The notes beneath the pieces are model-generated. The model did no database searches, had not been told where the DNA came from, and saw only the letters and a program-made list of their open reading frames with translations. Of a DNA stretch of 50,848 bases, positions 1 through 9,222 are shown piece by piece; positions within the stretch are counted from its first letter, which is position 1, and the number at the start of each line of letters is the position of its first letter. Location: the NCBI GenBank assembly GCA_023433405.1, contig JAEZCT010000071.1, positions 1 to 50,848 on the forward strand. Reading direction: 5' to 3'. The position numbers and the translations under genes are program-made. The DNA is from Bacillota bacterium. Its GTDB lineage: Bacteria; Bacillota; Clostridia; Oscillospirales; Ruminococcaceae.

Positions 1-102
1 AGAAATTTTTTAGCCAGACAAGGCGAAAAGCGCAGGAATACTTGCCGTATTCCGAGCATTTTCAACGCAGTATGGCGGAAAAATTGCCGTCTAAATGGTA
101 TT
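1..102. repeat. Hairpin-rich miniature inverted repeat (probably truncated by window edge)
   Basis: The stretch folds on itself: GGAATAC at 35-41 pairs with GTATTCC at 47-53, and the flanking AAAAGCGC / GC-TTTT segments extend the stem. The right edge ends in AATGGTATT (94-102), the reverse complement of the AATACCATT that opens the element at 2006. I infer a non-autonomous element related to the other ~100-bp elements in the first 27 kb. Its left edge may lie outside the window. Confidence 0.45.
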
Positions 103-191
103 GCAAGCTATGAGAACAGGTTCTTAATCTTAATTTTCTTTTTTGCGATGAAATCTACAGGGGAGTATTGATACTAAGCAAGACCTAGCCC

Positions 192-1979
192 CTAATAAAT
201 TTCAAAACGCAAAGCTCCGTCAAACATCACCCTTACCCGGTACAGTGTTTTGGGCCAGGCCGTTAGGAGCCTTGCATCGGTAATGGGTATCTCCTCTCCG
301 GTCACGTCCTGCGCCCCCTGCAGCAGAATTTCTCCCAGCCCTTCAAGCATAATTCTGCCCTCCGAGACGAGGGGCTTTTCACAGAACATTAGGTTTAGTA
401 CCGATGCCCTAAAGCTTCCGGCACAGCAATCCTCCACAACGACGCAGCGGTTTTTCAAAAGCCTTACCCTTCGCCCAAACGAGAAAAGCCCGCTTTCCTT
501 CGGCCACGCGTCCTCCAACCGCAGGGATATCACGCTTTCCCGCTCTCCAAAGGCGGTTTGTACCTCCTTCGCCCGGAATTGGGCGCCCGCGCTTTGCATT
601 ACCCCGTCAAAATCGGGGAGGTTGTGATAGGAGGACTGCATCGTCCATATCTCATACCTTTGCCCGGAGAAGGTCTTTGCGCTGTAGCTTTCCACCCCAA
701 CGTCTATGACAAAGGGTCTGCCGTTTTTGTACAAGGTAAAGCTGCCGGTATCGTTGTGGTTGTGGTTGTCGTCATTATCACCGGCCTTGACCGCCAGACA
801 GTAGGTGTCATCCCGCGCGACAAAAAGCCCCACGCTTTGGTAATACACCTCGCAGTGCCGTACCCCCGCCGGCTTATGCCCTGAAACCTCTCTTGCGCTA
901 AAGGCCGCCTGCGCGCGGTAAAACAGGTTAATTTCCTCCGGCAGGTCTTTGTGCTCTATGTTCTGCCAGTCCGCGGCGGCAAAGTCGCACAGCGCACCGT
1001 CGCCGCACCGTGCGCCAAACAGGTACTCCCTGACGCCCGCCCGCCCCGCAATGGGGGAGCAGTCGGCAAAGTTAACATAATATCTGTCCTGCACATGCAC
1101 ATTCAGGATGTAGTGCGCGATGTTTTTAATCTTTTGCTCTTTCCACACCGCCTCGAGCTGTCCCTGCGTCACACGGTCAAGCACCTCAAGGGCGCCAAAC
1201 AGGCACAGTCCCGCGTGGCGGTAATACTGCGCACCCTCGTCGCAGCAGCCGTCCTCTCCATAATCGCGCAAAAACGCATCCAGGCTTTCCGTCGCCTTAA
1301 GCACTGTCCTCCGGCGGATATCTCCGGAAAAATGCCCGAGAAAGGCGGCGAGCAGAACATTTTGCGTACACCACACCGTCCAATTTAGGGTAGGCTCCCC
1401 CCTGCCGCCCATCCACCAGAACCACTCCGTTAGGTAGGGGGTAACAATGCGGTGTTCCAGCTCATACCCCACCCGTTCACCCAGTATGGGACAAACCTCC
1501 GCGAGAGCCCTATCCAGCAGATAGACCGCCGTGGCCAGCAGGGTACCGGTTTCGCAGGCAAACAGGTCAAGCACCGGGCGGGTGGGGCATGGCAGCGGCA
1601 GAGCGGGTGTATTGCGAATATAGCTGTTGTGGGCGGGCAGCTGCCAGCCGCTTTCCTCGCACAGGAGCAGGATGCCGTTGGCCGCCTCATCCAGAAACCG
1701 ACCCTGATACTCCGCGCATTCGGCGAGAATAAGGGCGCACAGCGCCCTGCGGCGGGCAAAGTACTTGTCCTCAAAATCCACACGGTTACCGGTGCGTGTA
1801 TAGGCAAGCCAATCCGCGGCGGTGATAGCGGGCCACGAGAAGCCCAGGTATTCCTCCCCCCGCCTCACTAACGCGGCCCGGGTATCCTCGGGCAGTCCCG
1901 CCCATCCGGCGCGGTCATGCGCCGGGGGGAAGGGGGTGTAATCCATCAGGTTATGGGGGAGCCGATATCCTTCCAGCAT
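192..1979 (-). CDS. Heparinase II/III-type polysaccharide lyase, cytoplasmic
   Basis: This 595-residue protein has the layout of the heparinase II/III superfamily: an N-terminal helical toroid to about residue 340 and a C-terminal beta-sandwich. Visible family signatures are NW at 199-200, DEGAQYY at 247-253 and the His/Asn-rich HNHND motif at 406-410, followed by GSF. Members cleave uronic-acid polysaccharides by beta-elimination and leave 4,5-unsaturated uronyl ends, the substrate of the GH88 enzyme encoded at 11011-12177. No signal peptide is visible, so it should act in the cytoplasm on imported oligosaccharides. The ATG is preceded by AAGAGG nine bases upstream. It is last in a leftward series with the kinase, regulator and GH2 genes, after a 160-bp gap that holds a repeat element. 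The exact substrate (heparin, chondroitin, alginate or another) cannot be read from sequence. Confidence 0.85.
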   Translation of the reverse strand: MLEGYRLPHNLMDYTPFPPAHDRAGWAGLPEDTRAALVRRGEEYLGFSWPAITAADWLAYTRTGNRVDFEDKYFARRRALCALILAECAEYQGRFLDEAANGILLLCEESGWQLPAHNSYIRNTPALPLPCPTRPVLDLFACETGTLLATAVYLLDRALAEVCPILGERVGYELEHRIVTPYLTEWFWWMGGRGEPTLNWTVWCTQNVLLAAFLGHFSGDIRRRTVLKATESLDAFLRDYGEDGCCDEGAQYYRHAGLCLFGALEVLDRVTQGQLEAVWKEQKIKNIAHYILNVHVQDRYYVNFADCSPIAGRAGVREYLFGARCGDGALCDFAAADWQNIEHKDLPEEINLFYRAQAAFSAREVSGHKPAGVRHCEVYYQSVGLFVARDDTYCLAVKAGDNDDNHNHNDTGSFTLYKNGRPFVIDVGVESYSAKTFSGQRYEIWTMQSSYHNLPDFDGVMQSAGAQFRAKEVQTAFGERESVISLRLEDAWPKESGLFSFGRRVRLLKNRCVVVEDCCAGSFRASVLNLMFCEKPLVSEGRIMLEGLGEILLQGAQDVTGEEIPITDARLLTAWPKTLYRVRVMFDGALRFEIY

Positions 1980-2005
1980 AGGTTAAAACCTCTTATTCCG
2001 GTGTA

Positions 2006-2108
2006 ATACCATTCTCCGATAAAAGTGTTGATAAAAATCCGCGTCAAAATCCATAAATTAAAGATTTTGACTTGTTTTTTATACACTTTTTAATCGAATA
2101 ATAGAATA
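2006..2108. repeat. Miniature inverted-repeat element, copy C
   Basis: About 103 bp with imperfect terminal inverted repeats. The left end reads AATACCATTCTCCGAT and the right end, on the other strand, reads ATTATTCTATTATTCGAT. The inner part (GATAAAAATCCGCGTCAAAA and CCATAAATTAAAG) is shared with the copies at 14030 and 26641. It lies between the GH2 and lyase genes and may modulate read-through or message stability. Confidence 0.6.
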
Positions 2109-2139
2109 ATTCGTTTCGCGTCATTTTTCCTGCGTCGGA

Positions 2140-3822
2140 CTATAAAAAGTAGTTCTCCTGTTCTGTGAGCAGAGCCTTTACCACCTTGTAGCTAAGCTTG
2201 CGGCGGCGGTATTCATCCACCATTCCCTTGTTGTTCATCGTGCGGGGGCGCACCGCAAACCACTCGTCGCTGACGCGAACATCACAGTACTGCCAGATGA
2301 AGATGCCCGAGCACCCCTCCTTTTGCAGCACCGCCTGCACCTGATGCTCCAAAATCTCCGCCTGCCTCTCCTCGCTCCATTTGCAGCAGGTCTCGCTCCG
2401 GGTGCCGTATATGCCCCCCGCGCCAATCTCGGAGATAAGAAAGGGCTTGCCCGCGCCCTCGGTATTTTTCTGCACCCAGTCATATAGGCTGTCGAGATAC
2501 TCCGCCGCCGGTGTTTCGTGGTACCATTCGGGGTAGATGTTATAGCTGACGATATCGGGCAGCCCCAGGCTGATATCCTTAAAAAACTGGAAGGAGGCAA
2601 AGGAGGTGGGGCGGGAGGAATCCATGGATTTTATCTGTGCAAACTGTTCGGCGTAGCAAGCCCTTCCGTAGTCGGTGTCGCTTGCGCATTCGTTGAGGAT
2701 GCCCCAGATAATAATGGCGGGATGGTTGTAGTGCTCCGTCACCATCTCGCGGATGCAGTCCTCGCATTGGCGGCGGAAGTTTGGGTTACGCATCCGTTTT
2801 TCATCCAGCCCCCTTGCGTGGTTTTCCTCCCAAACCAGCAGCCCCTTTTCGTCACACAGGTCAAGAAACAGCTCGTCGTTTGGATAATGACTGGTGCGCA
2901 CCGCGTTGGCACCAAGGTCGCGCATGATATTGATGTCCTGATCCAATGCCTGAAAGGGCAAAGCGCAGCCGAAATGAGGGTGATCCTCATGGCGGCAGAA
3001 GCCCTTGATGCGCAGAGGCCTGCCGTTTAACAGAATATCGCTGCCCGATACGGCAATTGTTCGGAAGCCCACCCGCTCAATGAGGTCATCGGCGGGCTTT
3101 TCCTCCTCGTCAAGGTACAGCAGGGTGTTTAGCAGGTAAAGTGTGGGGGACTCGGGGGAATAGTCCGCCACATGCTTCATGCGCATTTCCCCTGTAAATA
3201 TGCCTTCCCCCGCCGGGGGGATTGACCGAGAAGGCAATGCCAAGCACTGCCCCGCGATATGCGTTTTAAGGCTTACGGTGTGTGTCTCGTCGCCGATGTT
3301 GCGCACCAGTGCCTCGATGCGCAGCAGCCAACCCTCCCCCTCGCGCACCGGGGTTGCGTGCACCCATTCCAGATACGTGTCTGGCACCTCCTCTACGGCT
3401 ACCGGGCGGGTAATGCCGCCGTAGGACATGTAGTCGTTGGGGATATGAAGGGCCGAGTCCTCGGAAAACGCGTTCGTAACCCGAACCTGCAGCCGGTGCT
3501 CGCCGTCCTGCGCATTGCGGTATATCCCCGAAAACGGAGTGTAGGCGTTGTAATGGTGCGCTATTTGTGTTCCGTCAACCAAAACGTCGGCGGTGTGGCT
3601 TACTCCCTTGCACACAACGCGCAGGTTGCCCTTGCCGCGAAAGGAGGTTTCGTACAGCGCCTCTCCCCGATAGCCTGCAAAGCCGGGATAGGTTTCCCAG
3701 CAGCTTGGCACCGCGACGGCCATGCTCCTGCCTTTTTGTGCGCCGCCTTCTGGCGTAAAGCTCCAAAGGCAGGTAAGCTCGGTTTGGGGACGGATGTGAT
3801 GGGTTTGAAAGGTGCGAAGCAT
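2140..3822 (-). CDS. Glycoside hydrolase family 2 (beta-galactosidase/beta-glucuronidase type)
   Basis: A 560-residue GH2 enzyme: N-terminal jelly-roll sugar-binding domain (about 1-150), immunoglobulin-like domain (about 150-255) and a TIM barrel. The acid/base pair N377-E378 sits in IIWGILNE and the nucleophile E465 in FLISEIG, so catalytic residues are intact. The length is close to beta-glucuronidases (about 600) and much shorter than LacZ. With lyase and GH88 genes beside it, beta-glucuronidase activity on uronic-acid oligosaccharides is a reasonable inference, but beta-galactosidase cannot be excluded. There is no signal peptide. The start at 3822 is chosen over an in-frame ATG 13 codons upstream because AAGGAG lies 9 bases before it. 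It begins 63 bp after the response regulator stop and is probably cotranscribed. Confidence 0.85.
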   Translation of the reverse strand: MLRTFQTHHIRPQTELTCLWSFTPEGGAQKGRSMAVAVPSCWETYPGFAGYRGEALYETSFRGKGNLRVVCKGVSHTADVLVDGTQIAHHYNAYTPFSGIYRNAQDGEHRLQVRVTNAFSEDSALHIPNDYMSYGGITRPVAVEEVPDTYLEWVHATPVREGEGWLLRIEALVRNIGDETHTVSLKTHIAGQCLALPSRSIPPAGEGIFTGEMRMKHVADYSPESPTLYLLNTLLYLDEEEKPADDLIERVGFRTIAVSGSDILLNGRPLRIKGFCRHEDHPHFGCALPFQALDQDINIMRDLGANAVRTSHYPNDELFLDLCDEKGLLVWEENHARGLDEKRMRNPNFRRQCEDCIREMVTEHYNHPAIIIWGILNECASDTDYGRACYAEQFAQIKSMDSSRPTSFASFQFFKDISLGLPDIVSYNIYPEWYHETPAAEYLDSLYDWVQKNTEGAGKPFLISEIGAGGIYGTRSETCCKWSEERQAEILEHQVQAVLQKEGCSGIFIWQYCDVRVSDEWFAVRPRTMNNKGMVDEYRRRKLSYKVVKALLTEQENYFL

Positions 3823-3885
3823 AGTGAGTTTCTCCTTGTGACCGTAATTATTGTTAAGCATATCGCTTTCCTGACGCAGAAAAAA

Positions 3886-5484
3886 TTACAGGCTTTGCTG
3901 ATAATCGCGCGGGGATACCCCCGCGTATTTTTTAAACACCTTGCTAAAATAAAACGGGCTTTCAAAGCCAAGCTGCTCGGATATTTCATTGATGCGCCCG
4001 TCGCCGTGGGCAAGCAGCTCTTTGGCGGCCTCCACCCGCGCGGTGGTGATATACTCCACAAAGCCGCAGTCGGCATACTTTGCAAACAGCTGGCTCAGGT
4101 AGCTCGGGTTAAAGTTAAAGACCGCGGCTACATCGTTGAGGGAGAGCCGCTTATTGAGGTTTTGGCGGATATACTCCTGCACCCCCGCTATCACCTTTTG
4201 GCGGTAGTTCTGGCGGCGGGAGGACAGCAGCTCGCAGCAGCCGTCCCGCAGACGGTCTAGCCACGACACAATTGCCTCGGTGGAGCTTAGTCGGTAAATG
4301 CCCCGATAGCCCTCGGGGTTATCCTGAAAAATATGGTCTACGGTTTTTTGTCCGTCCGGCAGCAGGGTAATGGCCATATACAGTACATTGCAGGCGGCGT
4401 CCATTGCTTGGATACGCAGCTGCGGCTGTGTGGCATAGTATTGCGATATGCCCGACAGGGCGGTATACAGCGCGGCGGTATCCAGCTCCTCAAAGGCGCG
4501 GCGGATATCGGGGCGTATGGTGGAAAACTCAAACTCCGTTTCTGGCTCGCCGCCCTCCCCGCCGGCCGGCACAGAGAAAACCACCGGCAGCAGCTCGCTT
4601 GCCCGGTGTGCGGTGCGGCGTGCGGCCAGATAGCTTTCACTCAAAGCGCGCGGGTCCTCCACAATCGTTCCCACGGAAATGTGAAGGGCGATGCTGAAGT
4701 AGCTGCGCACCAGCGCCACTGTCTTTTGCAGGCTTGCCTCCAGGCCTTTCAGCTGGCTATCCTCGCCGCTTTCCAGACAAAAGGCTATGCTGAAATGGCG
4801 CATGTCCATAGTTGTGATATAGCACCGATGGGTTTTGCCCAGTGTTTCCCGCACCATCTGCACTGTGCCGCCGCACATGGATAGCAGCTTTTCCGCACTG
4901 TATTGCGCATTCTCCGGCTCTACGATTTCACAGTTAACAGCCGTGAAGGCCTTTACCGAGAAATCTATCGCCAAATCCTCCTTTTGCGCAAGGTACTGCT
5001 CCTCGCTGTCAAACAGGTTGTTGTAGAGCCTGATAAAAAACTTTTCGCGCATGGCTTGCAGCCCGCTGCGCTGTGCCGTCACCGGCGCCTGCGCCCGGCG
5101 GTACTCCCCCGCTATGGCAAGAGCCTTTTTGACCGACTCCTCCAGCGACTGGGGGGAAAGCTCCAGCTTAATTAAATAATCCACCGCCTGCACCTTAATT
5201 GCCTTGCGCACAAGGTCAAACTCCTCATAGCTTGTAAGGACAATAAACAGGGGGATCCGACCGTACTTTTCGGCGCACTCCTCGGCAACCTCAAGACCGG
5301 ATTTGAGCGGCATACGGATATCGGTGATGACAATCTCGGGGCTTAGCTGCTCAATTAACTGCATGGCCTGTTCTCCGTTGCGGGCGGTGCCCACCACCTC
5401 GATGCCCAGTCTCCCCCATTCCAGCATGGACTGAAGCCCCACGCAAACCAGCGGCTCATCGTCCGCAATTAGTAGCTTGATCAC
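3886..5484 (-). CDS. Response regulator, YesN-like, receiver plus AraC-type DNA-binding domain
   Basis: 532 residues. The receiver domain (about 1-120) has the acidic pair DD at 8-9, phospho-acceptor D55 in IVITDIRMP and a lysine in the DYLIK segment. A poorly conserved middle part follows, then an AraC/XylS double helix-turn-helix at about 430-532 (FVEYITTARVEAAKELL, then the SPFYFSKVFKKYAG signature). The start codon overlaps the stop of the upstream kinase gene by four bases, so the two are translationally coupled. The genes around it make it the probable activator of the divergent sugar-binding protein promoter at 7476-7504, where two direct repeats fit an AraC-type site. The pairing and target are inference. 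Confidence 0.9.
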   Translation of the reverse strand: MIKLLIADDEPLVCVGLQSMLEWGRLGIEVVGTARNGEQAMQLIEQLSPEIVITDIRMPLKSGLEVAEECAEKYGRIPLFIVLTSYEEFDLVRKAIKVQAVDYLIKLELSPQSLEESVKKALAIAGEYRRAQAPVTAQRSGLQAMREKFFIRLYNNLFDSEEQYLAQKEDLAIDFSVKAFTAVNCEIVEPENAQYSAEKLLSMCGGTVQMVRETLGKTHRCYITTMDMRHFSIAFCLESGEDSQLKGLEASLQKTVALVRSYFSIALHISVGTIVEDPRALSESYLAARRTAHRASELLPVVFSVPAGGEGGEPETEFEFSTIRPDIRRAFEELDTAALYTALSGISQYYATQPQLRIQAMDAACNVLYMAITLLPDGQKTVDHIFQDNPEGYRGIYRLSSTEAIVSWLDRLRDGCCELLSSRRQNYRQKVIAGVQEYIRQNLNKRLSLNDVAAVFNFNPSYLSQLFAKYADCGFVEYITTARVEAAKELLAHGDGRINEISEQLGFESPFYFSKVFKKYAGVSPRDYQQSL

Positions 5485-7265
5485 TGCTGTTCCTCCATTC
5501 CTGTATCAAAAAACGGCAGGCGAATGGTCATAGTGGTATAGCTGCCCGCTTTGCTGCGTATCATCAGGCCGTAATCGGCGCCAAAGGCATAGCGCAGCCG
5601 CTCGTCAACGTTGCGAACGCCAAGCCGTCCCAGCATCCCCGAGCTTGTGGTGCTGTCCTCCAGTATTTTTTTGAGCGCGGTGCGGCTCATACCGATGCCG
5701 TCGTCGGTAACAGAGCACAGCACATGGCTTTGCGATGCCCGCACCACCAGGCGAATGGTACCCCCTCCCTTGGGCTCCAGCCCGTGAAAGATTGCGTTTT
5801 CCACAATCGGCTGTAGGGTAAAGCGGGGGATGGGTGCGTCCAGCAGCGAATCTCCCGCAACCTCTTTTAGCAGTGTGATGGAATCGCCGTAGCGGTACTT
5901 TTGAATTACAATATAGTCATCCAGCAGGGCAAGCTCATCGCGCAGGGGCACGACCTTGCGAATATCCTTCGCCACTGTTTTTAACAGGCGGGAGAGCGAG
6001 GTGGTCATCTCGGCAATCCCGTCCGCCTTTTGTATGGTCGCCATCATCTTAATAGAATTAAGGGTATTATAGAGAAAATGAGGGTTGATCTGGCTTTGCA
6101 GCATACGGTATTCAAGCTCCCGCTTGTTTTTTTCATCCGCCACCCGCCGTTCCATCAGGGCGACTACGTCACGGGAGAGGAGGTTGATGCCCCTGCCCAC
6201 CTGACCAAGCTCATTGCCCGACTCGATGTCGGGGGTGAAGGAGAAGTCGCCCTTGGCAATCGCGTCTATTTTTTTGCGCAGCGCCCGCACCGGACGGCTG
6301 ATGTTTTTATCCATGCTGTAGGTAATAAACAGGGAAAGGAAAAGAATCATAAAGCAAAGCGCGATAAACATCCATATCCACCCCCCCTGCCGGGGAAAAA
6401 AACTCTGGTTGGACAGCACCTGGGTGAGGATTATGCCGTCGCGGATGGGGTAGCTTACCACCGTGCGCTCCTCGCCGTTTTGGTCGCGTACAATACCCGC
6501 AACGGTCTTTTCACTGGTAGGGTCGGCGATGTTGTAGCTTATAAACTGGGCGCTTGGCTCGACAAACGTAAAATTCCGGCCGTCAATTTGATAGCTCCGG
6601 CTGCCAAGGGTCAGGTACAGGCTTTCGTCGTCGCTTAGGCTGTAGCCAATCAGCTTATCCGTAATTACCGAGGTGGAAGCCGCCAGAAAAACCGTCCCGA
6701 TGGTGCTGCGGTCGCCGGAATGGTAGACGGGACAGAGAAGCGGCAGCACGAATGGCTCGCTGCTGAGATAAAAGGGGTCGGAGATCATCGCCTCCCACTC
6801 GGAGATGGGGCCGAGCTCGATTCCCTCCAGCTTGCCAATGCTATAGATGGTAACCGGCTCTGAGGAGCCCGCGAAGTTGCCCACCTGCAAAATCTTCTCC
6901 AGCCGGTCGTCCACGACGATAAGCCTTCGCACATAGCTCCGCGCGCGGTTGTTCATAAACTCCTCGTTCATGCGGTTATACGCCCTTATTGCCTTGGGCT
7001 TTACGTTATTATCCGAGAGAAAATAATCGGAGATGTAGCTGCTGACGCCGCACCATTTTCCAAGCGCCGTCAGGTCGCGCAGATCCTGCTCGATTACGCT
7101 TGCCACCAGCTGCAAATTAAACTCCGCAGACTGCACGGCTGTGCGCAGCTGAAACATATACATAAGGTAAAAGCTGAAAGCGGAAACCAGTATGGTTACA
7201 AACAGGGCAAACAGAATCATTAAAATTATCACCCTGCTTTTTACCGTGCGAAATCGGTCCGGCAT
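5481..7265 (-). CDS. Sensor histidine kinase, YesM-like
   Basis: 594 residues with membrane segments at about 12-36 and 296-316 enclosing a roughly 260-residue extracellular sensor. A HAMP linker (about 317-370) and a His_kinase/HATPase_c module with the phospho-accepting H396 in SQINPHFLYNTL follow. The ATPase part shows N-box-like VENAIFHGL and glycine-rich DDGIGMS. This family senses extracellular sugars, often through the cognate binding protein, and phosphorylates an AraC-type regulator, here the gene that overlaps its stop by four bases. The start has GGGAGG eight bases upstream. It is the first gene of the leftward series and diverges from the sugar transporter operon. Confidence 0.92.
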   Translation of the reverse strand: MPDRFRTVKSRVIILMILFALFVTILVSAFSFYLMYMFQLRTAVQSAEFNLQLVASVIEQDLRDLTALGKWCGVSSYISDYFLSDNNVKPKAIRAYNRMNEEFMNNRARSYVRRLIVVDDRLEKILQVGNFAGSSEPVTIYSIGKLEGIELGPISEWEAMISDPFYLSSEPFVLPLLCPVYHSGDRSTIGTVFLAASTSVITDKLIGYSLSDDESLYLTLGSRSYQIDGRNFTFVEPSAQFISYNIADPTSEKTVAGIVRDQNGEERTVVSYPIRDGIILTQVLSNQSFFPRQGGWIWMFIALCFMILFLSLFITYSMDKNISRPVRALRKKIDAIAKGDFSFTPDIESGNELGQVGRGINLLSRDVVALMERRVADEKNKRELEYRMLQSQINPHFLYNTLNSIKMMATIQKADGIAEMTTSLSRLLKTVAKDIRKVVPLRDELALLDDYIVIQKYRYGDSITLLKEVAGDSLLDAPIPRFTLQPIVENAIFHGLEPKGGGTIRLVVRASQSHVLCSVTDDGIGMSRTALKKILEDSTTSSGMLGRLGVRNVDERLRYAFGADYGLMIRSKAGSYTTMTIRLPFFDTGMEEQQ

Positions 7266-7291
7266 ATTGTGTTCCTCCCGGGTAACGCGAT

Positions 7292-7321
7292 ATAATAATC
7301 ATCCTGCTTATAATTTTTCAA
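7292..7321 (-). promoter_or_regulatory. Candidate sigma-A promoter for the kinase gene
   Basis: On the minus strand TTGAAA (7316-7321) is followed after 18 bases by TATTAT (7292-7297). Transcription would start about 20 bases before the kinase ATG at 7265. Spacing and boxes are acceptable; no activator site is apparent. Confidence 0.4.
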
Positions 7322-7447
7322 TGCGGCTTTGCGTAAGCTCTCGTGTTTGCCGTTTTCTAAACTCTAGCCTGAAAGAAAGACAATGTCAATCCATGAAACG
7401 CGGCGGATTGCAAAACTAAGGTATCTCCGGGCAACGTTCAAAAAATT

Positions 7448-7480
7448 ATACAGGTTAACCTAAAAATAATACAGGTTGAC
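7448..7480 (+). promoter_or_regulatory. Paired direct repeats, candidate AraC-type regulator site
   Basis: ATACAGGTTAAC at 7448-7459 recurs as ATACAGGTTGAC at 7469-7480, eleven of twelve bases identical, start-to-start distance 21 bp (two helical turns). The downstream copy overlaps the -35 box of the promoter at 7476-7504. This is the geometry expected for an AraC-family activator touching RNA polymerase; the candidate is the regulator encoded at 3886-5484. Confidence 0.6.
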
Positions 7481-7504
7481 GGGGCGAGAATAAAAATGTA
7501 TACA
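7476..7504 (+). promoter_or_regulatory. Sigma-A promoter for the sugar-binding protein operon
   Basis: TTGACG (7476-7481), a 17-base spacer and TATACA (7499-7504) make a good vegetative promoter. The predicted leader runs about 190 bases to the start at 7699 and contains a miniature inverted-repeat element. Confidence 0.65.
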
Positions 7505-7570
7505 AAATTTACAGGAATACATTTTAGTTTTTCATTATCATATGCATTGAAAGGTTTATAATTAGCGTTG

Positions 7571-7661
7571 TAATACTATTCTCTTTAAAAAGCGCAAAAT
7601 AAGAATCCGCGCTTGCTTTGGCAAAAATTTTATTCATGCCTACAAGGGGTAATCGTATTAC
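7571..7661. repeat. Degenerate miniature inverted-repeat element, copy D
   Basis: The left end TAATACTATTCTCTTTAAAA resembles the other copies; the right end AATCGTATTAC is an imperfect inverted match. Inside, AAGCGC (7590-7595) and GCGCTT (7609-7614) form a stem. It lies entirely in the untranslated leader of the sugar-binding protein gene. Confidence 0.4.
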
Positions 7662-7698
7662 AAGCCTACTCCATCACAAAATTGCAGGAGGTAACAAA

Positions 7699-9021
7699 AT
7701 GAAATCCGGAAAAGTTTTATCCTTACTTTTAGCGGCTGTATTGCTTCTTAGTGTTTTCGCAGGCTGCAGCAGCGCGCCGGCAGCCTCTTCGGCTGCCCCC
7801 TCGTCGGGGAGCGCATCCTCTGAGGCTACCGCGCAGCCCGTCACCCTGAAATGGGCCATTTGGGATTTGGAAGCCACCACATATTATAAGCCCCTCGCAG
7901 AGGCCTACACCGCCGAGCATCCCAACGTGACGATTGAATTCGTCGATCTCGGCTCGGCAGACTTTATGACCATGCTCAGCACCCAGCTTTCCGGCGGCGC
8001 CGACCTCGACGTGCTGACCATCAAGGACATTCCCGGCTATGCAAACCTTGTAAAGCAGAACCATCTTGAGCCCCTAAACTCGTTCATCAGCTCCTCGGGC
8101 ATCGATACGTCGTTGTACGGCGGCACCACGGAGCAGATTCAGGTAAACAACGAGCTGTACGCGCTGCCCTTCCGCAGCGACTTCTGGATTGTTTACTACA
8201 ACAAGGATCTGTTTGACGCGGCGGGTGTCGCGTACCCCACCAACGATATGACCCTTACCCAGTACGATGAGCTTGCCCGCAAAATGACCAGCGGCAGCGG
8301 TGCGGAAAAGGTTTACGGCGCACACTACCACACATGGCGCAGCGCGGTTCAGCTCTTTGGTATCCTCGACGGTAAAAACACCATCGTTGACGGCAAGTAC
8401 GACTTCTTAAAGCCGTACTACGAGCAGATTTTAAAAGAGCAGGACGACGGTATTGTTCAGGATTACGCCACCCTTAAGACCTCCAGCACCCACTACTCCG
8501 GCGTATTCTACAACAACCAGGTTGCTATGATGAATATGGGCAGCTGGTTTATCTCCACCCAGATTCAGAAGGTAGCAAGCGGCGAGTCCCTCTCCAAGAA
8601 CTGGGGCATTGTCAAGTATCCTCATCCCGACGGCGTAGAGGCCGGCACAACCCTTGGCACCATCACCTCCCTCTCCGTCAACGCAAATTCCAAGAACAAG
8701 GAAACGGCGCTTGACTTTACCAAGTTTGTAACCGGTCCCGAAGGCGCTGCGGTTATCGCAGGCACCGGCACCATCCCCGCCATTAAGAACGACGAGGTTA
8801 TCGCCACCATCTCCTCCATCGAGGGCTTCCCCCAGGATGATAACAGCAAGGCTGCTCTTTCCACCTTCAAGACCTATCTTGAGATGCCCATTCACGAAAA
8901 GAGCGCGGATATTGAAACCGTTCTTAACGAGGTACACGACAATATTATGACCAAGAACACCACCATCGATCAGGGTATTGCCGACATGAACACCCGTATA
9001 GCGGAGATTCTCGCACAGTAG
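7699..9021 (+). CDS. ABC sugar transporter, extracellular solute-binding lipoprotein (family 1)
   Basis: 440 residues. A lipoprotein signal peptide with a hydrophobic core and lipobox ending FAGC (Cys23) is followed by a Ser/Ala-rich linker and a family 1 (MalE/UgpB-like) binding fold. It delivers oligosaccharide to the permeases encoded at 9223 and 10167. The start is the ATG with AGGAGGT seven bases upstream; a longer frame back to 7618 would bury the signal peptide and is rejected. A strong terminator just downstream would give excess binding protein over permease, which is usual for these operons. The neighbouring GH88 and lyase genes suggest unsaturated uronic-acid oligosaccharides as ligand (inference). 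Confidence 0.92.
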   Translation: MKSGKVLSLLLAAVLLLSVFAGCSSAPAASSAAPSSGSASSEATAQPVTLKWAIWDLEATTYYKPLAEAYTAEHPNVTIEFVDLGSADFMTMLSTQLSGGADLDVLTIKDIPGYANLVKQNHLEPLNSFISSSGIDTSLYGGTTEQIQVNNELYALPFRSDFWIVYYNKDLFDAAGVAYPTNDMTLTQYDELARKMTSGSGAEKVYGAHYHTWRSAVQLFGILDGKNTIVDGKYDFLKPYYEQILKEQDDGIVQDYATLKTSSTHYSGVFYNNQVAMMNMGSWFISTQIQKVASGESLSKNWGIVKYPHPDGVEAGTTLGTITSLSVNANSKNKETALDFTKFVTGPEGAAVIAGTGTIPAIKNDEVIATISSIEGFPQDDNSKAALSTFKTYLEMPIHEKSADIETVLNEVHDNIMTKNTTIDQGIADMNTRIAEILAQ

Positions 9022-9080
9022 TTTCGCCGCATAAGTAATTGATTCCTTTGGCTGAAAGGTTACTCTCAGCCGGATCGCTC

Positions 9081-9110
9081 AAGGGGCGGGCTATCTGCCC
9101 GCCCCTTATT
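9081..9110 (+). terminator. Intrinsic terminator/attenuator after the binding-protein gene
   Basis: AAGGGGCGGGC (9081-9091) pairs perfectly with GCCCGCCCCTT (9097-9107) around a five-base loop, followed by a short T-rich tail. Partial read-through would lower permease expression relative to the binding protein. Confidence 0.8.
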
Positions 9111-9222
9111 TATTGTAGCTTGGATGAAGTCGTGAAGATTGCATCGTGTAGATCCTCTCACACGCCTTGACCCAAGGGGTTTGACGTGGGAATACTATAA
9201 ATCGGGAAAGGGTTGAGAAGGT

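Noticed and set aside
3259..4260. 333-codon plus-strand frame across the GH2 and regulator genes
   Set aside because: Crosses two well-supported minus-strand genes and shows no domain; a shadow frame.
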